A DNA stretch of 64,000 bases, from contig CALJHC010000012.1 of the NCBI GenBank assembly GCA_938075415.1, positions 62,001 to 126,000 on the forward strand, in the 5' to 3' direction. This document shows, piece by piece, positions 37,281-47,182 of the stretch (position 1 is its first letter; each line of letters opens with the position of its first letter). Both the position numbers and the translations under genes were made by a program. Below the pieces are notes generated by a model that had not been told where the DNA came from, did not search any database, and worked only from the letters and a program-made list of their open reading frames with translations. Origin of the DNA: an uncultured Rubripirellula sp. Lineage in GTDB: Bacteria > Planctomycetota > Planctomycetia > Pirellulales > Pirellulaceae.

Positions 37281-38204
37281 GTGGGAACTGATTTGAAAAG
37301 CGTCACGCCGAACCAAACACAGCTTGGATGGATTGGCACCGGTGTTATGGGACGTAGCATGTGCGGCCACCTTATCGCGGCCGGCTATCAAGTGTCAATT
37401 TACACTCGCACACCCTCCAAGGCTGCGGACTTAGTGAAAGCTGGTGCTTCCCTAGTTGGATCGCCCAAGGAAGTAGCGGCATGCAGTGACATTGTCTTCA
37501 GTATTGTTGGATTCCCTGAAGATGTTGAGGCGGTTCTTCTGGGTGAACAAGGTGCTCTTGCGGGAAGCTCTCCGGGAACCATCCTGGTTGACATGACCAC
37601 CAGTCGCCCGTCACTCGCCGAGAGAATAGCGACGGAGGCGTCAAAAAAGGGTGTGTTCGCCATCGACGCTCCGGTCAGCGGTGGAGACACCGGCGCGAAA
37701 AACGCCGCCCTGTCGATCATGCTCGGAGGTGACACTGGTGCGGTTGCGACGATTCAACCACTACTGGAACTCATGGGAAAAACGATCGTTCATCAGGGCG
37801 GGCCAGGCCGCGGACAACATACCAAAATGGTGAACCAAACTTTGATCGCGTCAGGAATGATCGCGGTATGTGAAGCCCTGCTTTACGCAACCAAAGCGGG
37901 ACTTGATCTAGAGACTGTGCTGAAAAGTGTTAGCTCCGGCGCGGCGGGCAGTTGGTCCCTCAATAACCTTGCACCAAGGATGATCCAAAATGATTTTGAC
38001 CCTGGTTTTTTCGTCGAACACTTCATCAAGGACATGAAAATTGCTTTGGAGGAAGCAGCAGCGATGAATCTATCACTTCCAGGTCTCGCTTTGGCCCACC
38101 AACTCTATCAGGCTGTCGCTGCTCAAGGACATGCAAAGGATGGCACACAGGCACTAATCCTTGCACTGGCAAAGTTAAACCAAATTGGTTGGCAAACTCG
38201 CTAG
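37281..38204 (+). CDS. NAD(P)-dependent beta-hydroxyacid dehydrogenase (3-hydroxyisobutyrate dehydrogenase family)
   Basis: 307 residues starting at a GTG with AGGGAAAG ahead of it. The N-terminal Rossmann domain has [16 protein letters not shown] (GxGxxG), then [16 protein letters not shown] with an Arg after the second strand, which favours NADP. The substrate signature [18 protein letters not shown] is present, and the catalytic lysine lies in [13 protein letters not shown]. The all-helical C-terminal domain follows with [14 protein letters not shown] and [12 protein letters not shown]. Length is standard. Members reduce or oxidise tartronate semialdehyde, 3-hydroxyisobutyrate or glyoxylate/succinic semialdehyde; which one cannot be told from the motifs. 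It is transcribed alone, followed by a 380-bp gap and a gene on the other strand. Confidence 0.9.
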   Translation: MGTDLKSVTPNQTQLGWIGTGVMGRSMCGHLIAAGYQVSIYTRTPSKAADLVKAGASLVGSPKEVAACSDIVFSIVGFPEDVEAVLLGEQGALAGSSPGTILVDMTTSRPSLAERIATEASKKGVFAIDAPVSGGDTGAKNAALSIMLGGDTGAVATIQPLLELMGKTIVHQGGPGRGQHTKMVNQTLIASGMIAVCEALLYATKAGLDLETVLKSVSSGAAGSWSLNNLAPRMIQNDFDPGFFVEHFIKDMKIALEEAAAMNLSLPGLALAHQLYQAVAAQGHAKDGTQALILALAKLNQIGWQTR

Positions 38205-38581
38205 GAAAACGACAACCACTTTGATGTTTAACGTTACCAACGCCAAATACCCGTGAATCTATATTGCAGATTGATCGTTGCGGATTGATCGTTGCGGGGT
38301 AACGGACCTTGCAATCAGCCTCTGTCTTCAGACGGCCGAATCTGACTCTCCATGCAATCAACAACGCATGTGATCTCCATCACGTTGACGTTGCTGGCAT
38401 CCCCGTTTATCAGCACGATATGGAATCCACACAGATTCAATTCACAGACAACGGTCGTTTGCAACATCGACTTGGTTTTATTTGGCTGCGAGGGCGATGG
38501 ACCTAGCAACCCGAACAACAGTTCTCGCAACCAACGGGTCCCCATCTCTTGCTTGGAACGTCTCCAAGACCTATTAGCCTT
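38205..38581. other. Intergenic region between convergent genes
   Basis: 377 bp. A 14-bp unit GATTGATCGTTGCG is duplicated directly (38269-38296). No terminator was seen. The 65-codon plus frame and 107-codon plus frame here have no features. Confidence 0.5.
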
Positions 38582-39310
38582 TCATCTGGCAACACCAGTG
38601 GTGCGATCGAGCAGGCCATCAAAGAGCCGCGAACCAATCCGAACCATTGTCGAGCCGCATTCAATTGCCTGTTGATAGTCCCCACTCATCCCCATCGATA
38701 ACTCGGAAAGCTTACGACCGGACTTCGCCGATAATTTATCTCGCAAAACGCGGACTTCATCAAATTGCCTTTTTGCGGCGTTCGAATCCGTTCCGAACCC
38801 AGCCATGGCCATGAGTCCCATCACCTTCACACCTTGCGGCAGATCTTGTGATAGCAGTTGATCAATCAAATCCGCGGCCATGCCAGTCTTCTCTTCATCG
38901 CCACTGATATTCACCTCAAGCAAAACCTCGGTGTCGTGACCGGCGCGACTGGATTCGGTCGCGACACGATGCAGAAGTCGCTCGCTATCGATGGAGTGGA
39001 TCACTGGTTGATACTTCAAAGATCGTCGCACCTTATTCGATTGCAGATGCCCAATGACATGCCACCTCACTCCTGACTGCAGTCCATCATGCTCAGCCTT
39101 CTTCCAAAGCACCTGAGGGCGATTTTCACCAAGATCCAAGCATCCTGCCCTGACTAAAGCGGCTGTCCACTCAGCATCAACATACTTGGTCACTCCAATC
39201 ACCCGTACGCCCCCTGGCTCACGACCAGTGGCCAGTGTTGCTGTGTTGACCTCCTGCTGCACAGACTGCCAATTCTGTTGTATCCGTTGCTCAATTTCAC
39301 TCAGCTTCAT
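38582..39310 (-). CDS. YggS family pyridoxal phosphate homeostasis protein
   Basis: 242 residues from ATG 39310; an in-frame TTG at 39331 adds seven residues. The fold is the alanine racemase-like barrel of the YggS/PROSC group, which binds PLP but has no known catalytic activity and keeps free PLP in balance. The PLP lysine is Lys42 in VRVIGVTKYVD, and the phosphate is held by the late STMVRIGSRLFDG loop. Other landmarks are DLGENRPQVLWKK, WHVIGHLQSNK, VLLEVNISGDEEKTGM and LSMGMSGDYQQAI, all typical. Its start overlaps the last 14 bases of the upstream heparinase-like gene, so translation is probably coupled. It has no proC or yggT neighbour as often seen elsewhere. Confidence 0.92.
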   Translation of the reverse strand: MKLSEIEQRIQQNWQSVQQEVNTATLATGREPGGVRVIGVTKYVDAEWTAALVRAGCLDLGENRPQVLWKKAEHDGLQSGVRWHVIGHLQSNKVRRSLKYQPVIHSIDSERLLHRVATESSRAGHDTEVLLEVNISGDEEKTGMAADLIDQLLSQDLPQGVKVMGLMAMAGFGTDSNAAKRQFDEVRVLRDKLSAKSGRKLSELSMGMSGDYQQAIECGSTMVRIGSRLFDGLLDRTTGVAR

Positions 39311-41084
39311 TTTCGGTATCACTATCATCAACGGTTATCAATTCTTCATGCGAACCATCGCCTGAGTCAAATCGTGAGCAGTAAAAATCGGCAATCAGAT
39401 GCTTACCAAGGACAGTTCGTGTTTTCTGGTCCTTCAAGGACCGATAGATCATCCATTGTTCAGAGCCGAATTGAACGCGGTAGCCATTTGCCTCGGAGGG
39501 CTCCACGATTCGTAATTGATCGGCAACTGTCAATTGCCTCCACGTTCGTTTTCGTGTGAAACGGCGTTTCTGAAAATCAAACCAAATTGGCGCATACAGG
39601 CCACCTTGACCAGTGCCGCTGGAAACCAGTGTGTGATCTGGGGAAACGCTTAGATCAAAATGCGTCTGTCCCATTTTCCACTCCGACGCTGCCAAAGGAA
39701 GACAGATCGTTCGGCGATTTCCCGTTGACAAAAAAATCTCTCGAGTTTCAGCCTCAGGCTCATCAACGACGCTCTCCATCAAAGGCAGTCGGCAGGAGTA
39801 GTCGATCCTACCAAGACTTGCACTGTCGTCCTTGGGGATCACTGCATCTGCGAAGACAAACGACCGGTCTTCTCGAATCAGCAAGAACTGTCGCTGCAGC
39901 ATCGCATTACCGGTCCACTCCTGCTCAATCTCCAAGTAGTGAACATCATCGTCGGTATACTCACACACTTCTTCCCACTGACCAACGGGTTCTTGCGACT
40001 TGCCGTCGATCTGCAAATCAACTCTTAATCTGCCGGAGATCAACGGTTTTTTGCCGCTAAACAATTCTAAATCCACTTCAGCAGCGCTGTAGTCAACATG
40101 GGTACGCCCACTCCGTACGTTCCACTGTGGCAGTAGAATCGCCAGCTTGCCATCCGTGTCATGAAGCATTGCTTCAGGAAGAGATACCTCCCAGGTCAGG
40201 CCTGGATTTTTCGGTGCGTTACCCAGAGCGGCAGAAACTGCCCCCTCAAGACTGTCCCTATCGAATTTAACAGCCTGGGACAACAAACCATCAGAACAAT
40301 GGTCATCCACCGTTGCCTGACGCTCCAGGTGCGCGAAGGCATTTGATCCATCATGACAAACAAGCGTCGCCACCCAAAGCGAAAGCTGTCTGCCGATCTG
40401 TTTCCACTTCTGCCTGTCTTCCACAGATAATTCGCCAACCAAAAGCAACTTCTTACATCGAACTAGTGAGGCAAGTACCAGCCGAGCATTCGTGGCTAAG
40501 TGGATAGAATTCGGCAACGCTTCCGAACCATGTTGACACCAATCTTGCAACGCCCTTGTCGACGATGCAACGAACAACCGACTGATCTCATCATCCCGGG
40601 TTAGGTTTGCCAATTCCCAGCCCAACTCTGCACCCAAAAGAAGGTGTGTCGGATCCGCCACCCTACCGCCATCGATGATGCCGGAGTGCAAATGAACCAA
40701 CTCGTCGCCAATCCTTTGCAGGTCGATTTCATTTATCCGATCGACCAAGCAAGGTAATGCCGCTGCCCAGTTCAACGTCACGGCCGCATCAATTGGTGAA
40801 TGAACGTCAGATCGGTGTCCAACATCGAACCAGTGTCGCAGTGACCGTTCGAGATCAAAATCACGAAGTGCCTTCGGTACTTTCGATCCGACCGCAAGTC
40901 GTGAGAGGACCTCAATCGCGTCAGAGCAGTTCACTCCTGACGCAATAGCTATCCCCCAACGGTATGCAATACCGCGTCGAGACGCAGGACCGAGAAGATC
41001 CTTACGTCGCTCCGCTAATCCACAGGATTGCCAGGACTCAATGCGAGACGCCCAATCAACGCGATTCTCCAGATTTGCACTCAA
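39297..41084 (-). CDS. Conserved planctomycete protein, heparinase II/III-like C-terminal region
   Basis: 595 residues without signal peptide or membrane helix. The N-terminal half is alpha-helical and Leu/Ala rich (for example VTLNWAAALPCLVDRI and LVLASLVRCKKLLL) and suggests an (alpha/alpha) toroid. The C-terminal half is strand-rich (for example VDYSAAEVDLELFSG and WTGNAMLQRQFLLIRED), with an acidic tail DDSDTENEAE. That combination is known from heparinase II/III-type lyases, yet I do not see the catalytic His/Tyr set, and the absence of a signal peptide argues against a secreted lyase. A cytoplasmic scaffold or a lost-function relative is possible. It overlaps yggS by 14 bp and lies upstream of it in one operon. 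Confidence 0.68.
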   Translation of the reverse strand: MSANLENRVDWASRIESWQSCGLAERRKDLLGPASRRGIAYRWGIAIASGVNCSDAIEVLSRLAVGSKVPKALRDFDLERSLRHWFDVGHRSDVHSPIDAAVTLNWAAALPCLVDRINEIDLQRIGDELVHLHSGIIDGGRVADPTHLLLGAELGWELANLTRDDEISRLFVASSTRALQDWCQHGSEALPNSIHLATNARLVLASLVRCKKLLLVGELSVEDRQKWKQIGRQLSLWVATLVCHDGSNAFAHLERQATVDDHCSDGLLSQAVKFDRDSLEGAVSAALGNAPKNPGLTWEVSLPEAMLHDTDGKLAILLPQWNVRSGRTHVDYSAAEVDLELFSGKKPLISGRLRVDLQIDGKSQEPVGQWEEVCEYTDDDVHYLEIEQEWTGNAMLQRQFLLIREDRSFVFADAVIPKDDSASLGRIDYSCRLPLMESVVDEPEAETREIFLSTGNRRTICLPLAASEWKMGQTHFDLSVSPDHTLVSSGTGQGGLYAPIWFDFQKRRFTRKRTWRQLTVADQLRIVEPSEANGYRVQFGSEQWMIYRSLKDQKTRTVLGKHLIADFYCSRFDSGDGSHEELITVDDSDTENEAE

Positions 41085-41655
41085 TCTAAATTCTCTTTTT
41101 TCTAAAGCCGATCAGATCGTAACAGGGTGCGGCAATGCAATCGACGGTTCGCAAATAAGGTTCCGCGGGGATCACGGGGGTCAGATACACCAACTGACTC
41201 CTCATGAAAGTAAGCGGCACCGATTTACCGCGATCATCGGAGTCCACTGGTCTTAGCCACTCAAGCACTACGATAACCGCAATCGCTGTGTAAACCAGTC
41301 AGTAGATGGCGAACCCTCAACGATTCCCAACCCTCAACGATTCCCAACCCCCAACGATTCCCAACCCCCAACCACGACACTCAGTCAGACTGAGTACTCT
41401 CCCACTCTCTGCACCAGTCGACCGAAAAAATGAACCGTGCAGGCTGTTCAATCGCCGCGACTAACAAAAAAATCAAAAACACCTCACTCGATGTCGAACA
41501 CCCACATTTTGGCGATTGGACGCTCCAATATTCCTTCATCTCACCATTACCGGCTAAGATTAGAAACAGTAGACTTGAAACCGGTGAACCGCGTCACCAA
41601 CCCACCGGCAACCCAACTCAATGTTGGCAACTTTCGAATTCATCAACCTTGCCAA
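41085..41655. other. Intergenic region between divergent genes with a 17-bp array
   Basis: 571 bp holding promoters for the heparinase-like/yggS operon (-) and the YdjY-like gene (+), plus the repeats at 41312-41372. In-frame extensions upstream of 41656 (GTG at 41437) lack a signal peptide and overlap no coding signature, so I left them out. Confidence 0.5.
41312..41372. repeat. 17-bp tandem array (AACCCTCAACGATTCCC)
   Basis: Three contiguous 17-bp units (41312, 41329 and 41346) and a 10-bp partial one. The first two are identical, the third has one change. It is noncoding. Confidence 0.85.
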
Positions 41656-42726
41656 ATGACATTGGACAGAGCAATCATGCGTACCCTTCAAGCGGTTATT
41701 GTTTTGATAACCTTGGTCAACGTCCCGCAACAAACTGCCAGTGCCCAAACGTTACCTCAGCCCTCAACGACATTCTCGCAGCCTGCTGAAGGCAGTCAAC
41801 AATCGAAAAATGGCGAAAAACCCAGTGCCGACAATGGCAATAAGCCATTGCCTCCGGTGCGGTCTCTCAACGAACCGTTGACCGATCAGGAGATAGCTGA
41901 GTCTGAAAAACTCTATGTGACACCCGAAGAAAAGGTTGAGGCCGCCTTTGCACCTCCGCCCAACTCCAAAGCGATTAATCCGCAGGGGCTGTGGGTTAAT
42001 TTGGATGACAAGCAAGTTTTCGTCGATGGTTATGTCACCATGCGAGAGGGTCCTCTTGAAATGTTTGCTTGCCCCATCGGCACAAAAGAACATGAATCAG
42101 TCGTTGCCACACTCGCCAAGTCAAGCCAAGTCCACGCGGCGCTCCTCGCGGTCGGCGCTAGATCAGGCACTCCTGTGCAATTCCTGCCTAGCTTCATCCC
42201 CGCAACGGGACAACGCATTCGCGTCTGGGTATGCTACTACGATGCAGCAGACAAGTTTCAAGCAAAAGATGCGAAGGGTTGGATCAAAAACACTAGCACC
42301 AAAAAAACAATGCAAGCTGACTGGGTCTTCTCCGGCAGTGGATTCTGGAAAGACCCCAATGACGGAAAAGAATATTACCGAGCCGATGGCGGAGATATGA
42401 TATGCGTCTCCAACTTTAGCACCGCCATGCTAGATGTCCCAATCGCCAGCAGCGCGGAGGCAAACGCACTTCAGTTCATCCCCAATACCGATGAAATTCC
42501 CGCACGCGGCACTCCTGTCAGGATGATTTTGAGTCCAATCCCAATCCGAAGTGACCTAAATCAATCCGACAAACCATCCGATGAAGATAAAGAGGACGGC
42601 GATCCTTCTAACCCAAAACCAGATCGGGAAATAGTGAAGCCATCTGCTGAATTGCTTCCACGAAAACTGTCAACTGCAGAACCAAAAGCCGTACAAAAAA
42701 CTAGCATCCAGAAGCCGACCGACTGA
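41656..42726 (+). CDS. Secreted YdjY-domain protein
   Basis: 356 residues from the ATG at 41656 (an ATG at 41677 is also possible). A signal peptide (MRTLQAVIVLITLVNVPQQTASAQ) is followed by a polar linker of about 70 residues. The core resembles the YdjY domain of planctomycete proteins: GLWVNLDDKQVFVDGYVTMREGPLEMF is written here as a strand with GYVTMREGPLEM, then ACPIGTKEHESVVATLA, VHAALLAVGARSGTPVQF, PATGQRIRVWVCY, and a second half with ADWVFSGSGFW and DGGDMICVSNF. The cysteine in MFACP and the TKEHES histidine suggest a cofactor or redox role, but none is proven. The C-terminus is a charged, Pro/Lys-rich tail. The downstream gene is on the other strand, so it is a single-gene unit. Confidence 0.75.
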   Translation: MTLDRAIMRTLQAVIVLITLVNVPQQTASAQTLPQPSTTFSQPAEGSQQSKNGEKPSADNGNKPLPPVRSLNEPLTDQEIAESEKLYVTPEEKVEAAFAPPPNSKAINPQGLWVNLDDKQVFVDGYVTMREGPLEMFACPIGTKEHESVVATLAKSSQVHAALLAVGARSGTPVQFLPSFIPATGQRIRVWVCYYDAADKFQAKDAKGWIKNTSTKKTMQADWVFSGSGFWKDPNDGKEYYRADGGDMICVSNFSTAMLDVPIASSAEANALQFIPNTDEIPARGTPVRMILSPIPIRSDLNQSDKPSDEDKEDGDPSNPKPDREIVKPSAELLPRKLSTAEPKAVQKTSIQKPTD

Positions 42727-42923
42727 GTTCCTCGTTAGCCCTCTCACAAACGTCAATGCGATGTTAAATTGCACCGTTTATTGCACCGTTTATTCCATCT
42801 CTCGCAAAAGACCGGTTGCAACATCTTTTGAAAATCGCCTCGCCTGCTCTAGGTGTGACAAACTGGTCGCGTCTCGCCCTCTCTTTCCAACGACAATCGG
42901 TGCTTTCAAGTCTCCCGCCAGCG

Positions 42924-45158
42924 TCAAATCAACCCCGCGGCTTTTCGGAGGATCCAGAAAAGTCCGAGCAGGAAAACGAGAATTCCGGCCGCAAGAGGAT
43001 GGGCCCAAATCTGAAATCGTCGCTCCACCGAACTGGGCATTGGTAACTCAGAAATCGCCTCAAGCAGAGAATTGACTTCATTCGGTGCTACGAATTCACC
43101 TCGAGACACTCGGGAGATTTCTTCCAAAACCTCCGGCCGAGCCGGTCGACCAACGGGCTCGGAGAGATCACCCTGAACAAAGAAGGTTGACTGCAACTCG
43201 GAGGAAGTCCCGCTGCAAGACAAGATAACCCGATGCTGACCGGGCTCGTTTGCGGAGTATCGACCCTGAAAAACACCCCAACGCTCACCCTCGCTCCGCA
43301 TCTGCACATTGTCGGAAACACCAGATGGCGAAGTGATCAGAGCGCTAACGAGTCCGTCCTGAAGTGGCTCACCTGAATCATCCATCACATGCGCATTGAA
43401 ATTGATCGTCTGTCGAATTCGGGGTTGATCCGGCGTGTAGAACAGACGCATGGTTTCGCCCTTGGCCATATTCCGTTGGTATGCCATCCACCGAACCACT
43501 TGCCCCCAGAACCGATAGTGATATTTGTCCTCGACGCCCTTGCGCCACCGCCACGCTCCGTCGGTCCCCATGAAAAGTACTTTACCAGCACCATACGGAC
43601 GCGTGACCAATAGCGGCAGACGCCCTGATTGGTTGCTCATGTCTTGATGAACCGCCAACACTTCCGAACCCGCCTTGGATCGAACAACCGGAGCATACCA
43701 CTGAAACCCAGGAAGTCCCTCCCAAACAACTTCGTTCTCCTCAGCGGTATCAGCAAGCTTTGTTAGTAAGCTATTGCGGCCTCGTTGTGTCAACTCAAAA
43801 TGCCCCGGCACTCTCGCCCCCCAGCCCCCGGGCTGATCAGCATCCAGCACAACCGGATAAAGCTCGTTGAGACCAGTCTCCAGGAGACTGAATTGCCGGC
43901 CCTGAAAGCCAGGCATCAAGACAAGACCACTTGCCTGAAACTCCACAAGCCCTTTGACCAAGTCGCATTGTTCAGCCGTTAGCTGGCCATCATCAAGACC
44001 CACATCGCCCAAAAAGACAACGTCGTACTCGGAAAGATCCTCAAGAGCTTCGGGAAACACCTTAATGTAATCTTGAGAACCACCACCAACTTTTTCGAGC
44101 CTGGGGTGAAACAACAAACAAGAAACCTCCACTCCGGGATCGCGTGACAACGCATTCCGTAAATAACGGTATTCCCAACGCGGTAGCGACTCAACCACTA
44201 ATACCTTTAGTTGCTCCTGACGGATTGCAATCGGAGCAACCAGCTCATTATTGGTGTCGATCTTCTCAGCCGAATTAACCGGCAACTTCACCGTCAGCTC
44301 GTAATCACCAATTTCCTCCGGTGTCCAAAGAATTGAATCAAAGGTTCGCCCCATCGGAGCGATGCGAATATCCTTGGATATCGTCTCACCGTTACTAAAG
44401 CTAACTTGTGCGTTGACAACGATCTCTCGGGGCAGTGAACTGTCGATGGAAAGTGGGATTCGAATCGGTTTACCAACAGCCCCGAAGGTTGGAACATCCG
44501 CACTAACTAATTCGACATCTGGCAATTTGGTGACGCTACCTATCGCCACGGTGAACACAGGCACATCTCGAGTTCGCATCCTGGAAGCGATTTCCACTGG
44601 TGGTTCGCCTTCATTCCAATCGCCATCAGAGATCATCACGACCGCGGCCAGAGAATCCCTTTCCTCCGTCGCATCCACCAACGGTTGGGAAAGATTGGTA
44701 AAACCGGCTTCAACCAATGCATCGCCGTCATCGCTGTCCCCACCCTTGGGCGATGAACCGAGGGGCTCAATCAGTACATTGAAACGATCAATTAGCCGGC
44801 CCCATGTTGCTTGATCAACAAATTCAGAAACTGCTAGTTCTCTTGAGACCGCTTGCCCATCTCCTGCTGATGCTGTCAAAACGTCAACAGTCTGCATGCT
44901 TGGTGAATCGTCATAGATCACAACTACACTCGGCTTCACCTCTGGATCATACTCCGCGGTCCACTCGGGTTGATTGAGCAAGAGAACCACCAAACCGATA
45001 ATCAACAGCCTCAGCAGCTCAAGCCTCGCAACCGCCTTGGACAATCCACTACGCCGCCAGGACATCACTCCAAGAATCGTCGCCGCAACCATGGCAACGA
45101 AGGACAAAGCAAGTGACCCAATTGAGGCACTAAAATCGATGCTCTGGTTTTCCATCAT
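42924..45158 (-). CDS. Membrane-anchored VWA-like protein with amidotransferase-like domain
   Basis: 744 residues, third gene of the operon. Two N-terminal membrane helices (SLALSFVAMVAATILGVM and LLRLLIIGLVVLLLN) are followed by a von Willebrand A-like domain whose MIDAS is DDSPSM (DxSxS). A glutamine amidotransferase-like domain comes next (VLVVESLPRWEYRYLRNAL ... LGDVGLDDGQLTAEQ). After it there is a beta-rich part and a last membrane helix near the end (PLAAGILVFLLGLFWIL). The arrangement is that of the large membrane proteins that go with BatA/DUF58 and MoxR. Its start overlaps the preceding gene's stop by four bases. I infer a role in chaperoning or assembling a periplasmic complex. Confidence 0.8.
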   Translation of the reverse strand: MMENQSIDFSASIGSLALSFVAMVAATILGVMSWRRSGLSKAVARLELLRLLIIGLVVLLLNQPEWTAEYDPEVKPSVVVIYDDSPSMQTVDVLTASAGDGQAVSRELAVSEFVDQATWGRLIDRFNVLIEPLGSSPKGGDSDDGDALVEAGFTNLSQPLVDATEERDSLAAVVMISDGDWNEGEPPVEIASRMRTRDVPVFTVAIGSVTKLPDVELVSADVPTFGAVGKPIRIPLSIDSSLPREIVVNAQVSFSNGETISKDIRIAPMGRTFDSILWTPEEIGDYELTVKLPVNSAEKIDTNNELVAPIAIRQEQLKVLVVESLPRWEYRYLRNALSRDPGVEVSCLLFHPRLEKVGGGSQDYIKVFPEALEDLSEYDVVFLGDVGLDDGQLTAEQCDLVKGLVEFQASGLVLMPGFQGRQFSLLETGLNELYPVVLDADQPGGWGARVPGHFELTQRGRNSLLTKLADTAEENEVVWEGLPGFQWYAPVVRSKAGSEVLAVHQDMSNQSGRLPLLVTRPYGAGKVLFMGTDGAWRWRKGVEDKYHYRFWGQVVRWMAYQRNMAKGETMRLFYTPDQPRIRQTINFNAHVMDDSGEPLQDGLVSALITSPSGVSDNVQMRSEGERWGVFQGRYSANEPGQHRVILSCSGTSSELQSTFFVQGDLSEPVGRPARPEVLEEISRVSRGEFVAPNEVNSLLEAISELPMPSSVERRFQIWAHPLAAGILVFLLGLFWILRKAAGLI

Positions 45159-47182
45159 CTGGCCACCCCCGAAGCGAAGGTGCGTTCAGTCTGCACGCGG
45201 CGTCGTGGCAATGACAGAGCTGATTCGCTCAACAACATCAACAGCATCAGCACTAGAAATAATCGCCAGATTTCCTGAATCAAAGAACGTTCTGATCCAA
45301 CCTCCTCCTCGACAACACTGAAATCCAAATTTGCGAACAAACCGGTGATCTGCTGTTCGCTTACCGTGGTGAGATCATCCTCTTCACTAGTACGATTGAT
45401 CGCCGACAGTCGCTCGCCCGACTGGTAAACACCAGCATGCGACGAAAACTCAGTGGATAAAATGTCACCTGAACCGGCAATCTGTCGCCACATGCTTTCC
45501 GTTTCACCAGCCTCTCGCCATTCCCAGATACGCGACAATCCCTGAGTCGTTGCGCCGAACTGCCTCGCAACACCAAGAGCCTGAGCGCCTTGCTCCAATG
45601 CTCGATGAAGCATCGCGAATAGCACAACACCGCTGCTGGCCAAATTTGAATCCGCAGGATCAACGGTGGAGGTGAAAAAATAAATGGCACGATTCTCGTC
45701 AAGAGACTTCGCCAATAAAGGCTGCCCATTACTGAGAGTTGCAAGGGACGCAAACTGACCCTCCAATTCACACCACCTTGCAATCCTCAATTCACCCAGA
45801 GGTAACACATCGCCACTCGCGGTATTAGAGATCAGATCTCGATCGAAATTCCAACTCGAAACCGACAAAGGTTCATCAATCCAACTTCCCCACGTAACGG
45901 AACCAAACGCTGTCCCCGAAGAATCTTCTCCGGGTAAAAAAAGAAGAACTCCACCTCCCTTGCAAAACGACTCAAGCCATTGCTCCTCTGCACCACCGAC
46001 GCTGGGTAGGGATGACTGCCAGATAACCAAAGACAGATCGCTAAATTCCAAGCCTGCCAAACGCTCAGGCCTGATCACTTCCACTTCTGCAGTGATCGCC
46101 GGTTCATTTGCCACGGAAAGCGCAAACTCTATTGGCCGCGCAACCTCGGGTTCGTCGGTTACTATCAAACTCTTACGGACAGGTTCCTGCTCGTAGGTAA
46201 AATAAAAATCGTTATCCTGTGAATTCGTATCAGGCGGTAGCGACAGCCGACCCCAGCCCGATTTTGACACCGTATCCAACGGCACTTCATAATCGGTAAT
46301 CTCCAGTGTCGAACCAGCGAGTTCAAACTCAATTTCAGTAACTGCCCCGTTGATCTCTAGCTGTAAAGCAAGAAGATCAACTCGCTCATTGGGGTCTAAC
46401 TTGTCGATTCCAAAACTCATTAGCAGCTTCGCATTATCGGCAGACCCCACTCGCCGAACCGCCCCGCCGCGAATTCTGTAGTTCCCGGATTTTCCCTCCA
46501 GAAAACTAACTGAATGGAACCGAAGCGTTTGAGCGTGACTCGCTAAGGACTCAGTAACTGCCTTCCAACGCCCGCTAGAAGGTTCCCAGTCGGCAATTCG
46601 CCCGTCACTGCAAATCCAAACCTCCGTACGACTCGGCTGATTATTTGAGATGTACTCCTCAGCAACCTCCAGCATTCTCGGTAAGTCAGCCGTCGCACTC
46701 GCGGGTTGAACTTCCGAGACCTCCAATAAATCATCCGGCGATGTCAGCTCGATGGAACGCAGCGACACACTATCAATTAACACATAGTGATCCGCCTCCA
46801 GCTTCCCAAGACTTTCCGCCAACCTTCGCAAACCAACCTCCAGTTTTGAACGGCCACCGATCCCTGTCTGACTCATACTTGGTGAGCGGTCCACTAGAAT
46901 CAGAACGCTGTCAACACGTCCTCCTGCGGCAACACCAAGCCAGCCACTGGAAAGGGGCCGACTGATCGCGAATAGCAGTCCCGCGATAGCCAGGGTTCTG
47001 GCGGCAAGAATCAGCCACTGGCGGATCCGCGCATAACCCCTGGACAACTTGGTCGCAGCAAGCAGGAACGTCATCGCAGCCCATTGAACCGTCTGAAATC
47101 GCCTCTGATGGATCAGATGAATCAATATCGGTAACGCGATTAACGGCAGTCCGAACAAAATCAGTGGCTGTAGAAAACTCAT
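45155..47182 (-). CDS. BatA/VWA membrane protein
   Basis: 675 residues. The N-terminus is a classic BatA (aerotolerance) domain: MSFLQPLILFGLPLIALPILIHLI is a membrane helix followed by HQRRFQTVQWAAMTFLL and a second helix LAARTLAIAGLLFAIS. A VWA domain follows with MIDAS DRSPSM, then a beta-rich middle and one more membrane segment at the end (LFLVLMLLMLLSESALSL). Such proteins work with a MoxR AAA+ ATPase and a DUF58 protein. Its ATG overlaps the DUF58 gene's stop and its own stop overlaps the next start by four bases, so the three are translationally coupled. The MoxR gene normally expected ahead of DUF58 is not in this window. Confidence 0.87.
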   Translation of the reverse strand: MSFLQPLILFGLPLIALPILIHLIHQRRFQTVQWAAMTFLLAATKLSRGYARIRQWLILAARTLAIAGLLFAISRPLSSGWLGVAAGGRVDSVLILVDRSPSMSQTGIGGRSKLEVGLRRLAESLGKLEADHYVLIDSVSLRSIELTSPDDLLEVSEVQPASATADLPRMLEVAEEYISNNQPSRTEVWICSDGRIADWEPSSGRWKAVTESLASHAQTLRFHSVSFLEGKSGNYRIRGGAVRRVGSADNAKLLMSFGIDKLDPNERVDLLALQLEINGAVTEIEFELAGSTLEITDYEVPLDTVSKSGWGRLSLPPDTNSQDNDFYFTYEQEPVRKSLIVTDEPEVARPIEFALSVANEPAITAEVEVIRPERLAGLEFSDLSLVIWQSSLPSVGGAEEQWLESFCKGGGVLLFLPGEDSSGTAFGSVTWGSWIDEPLSVSSWNFDRDLISNTASGDVLPLGELRIARWCELEGQFASLATLSNGQPLLAKSLDENRAIYFFTSTVDPADSNLASSGVVLFAMLHRALEQGAQALGVARQFGATTQGLSRIWEWREAGETESMWRQIAGSGDILSTEFSSHAGVYQSGERLSAINRTSEEDDLTTVSEQQITGLFANLDFSVVEEEVGSERSLIQEIWRLFLVLMLLMLLSESALSLPRRRVQTERTFASGVAR

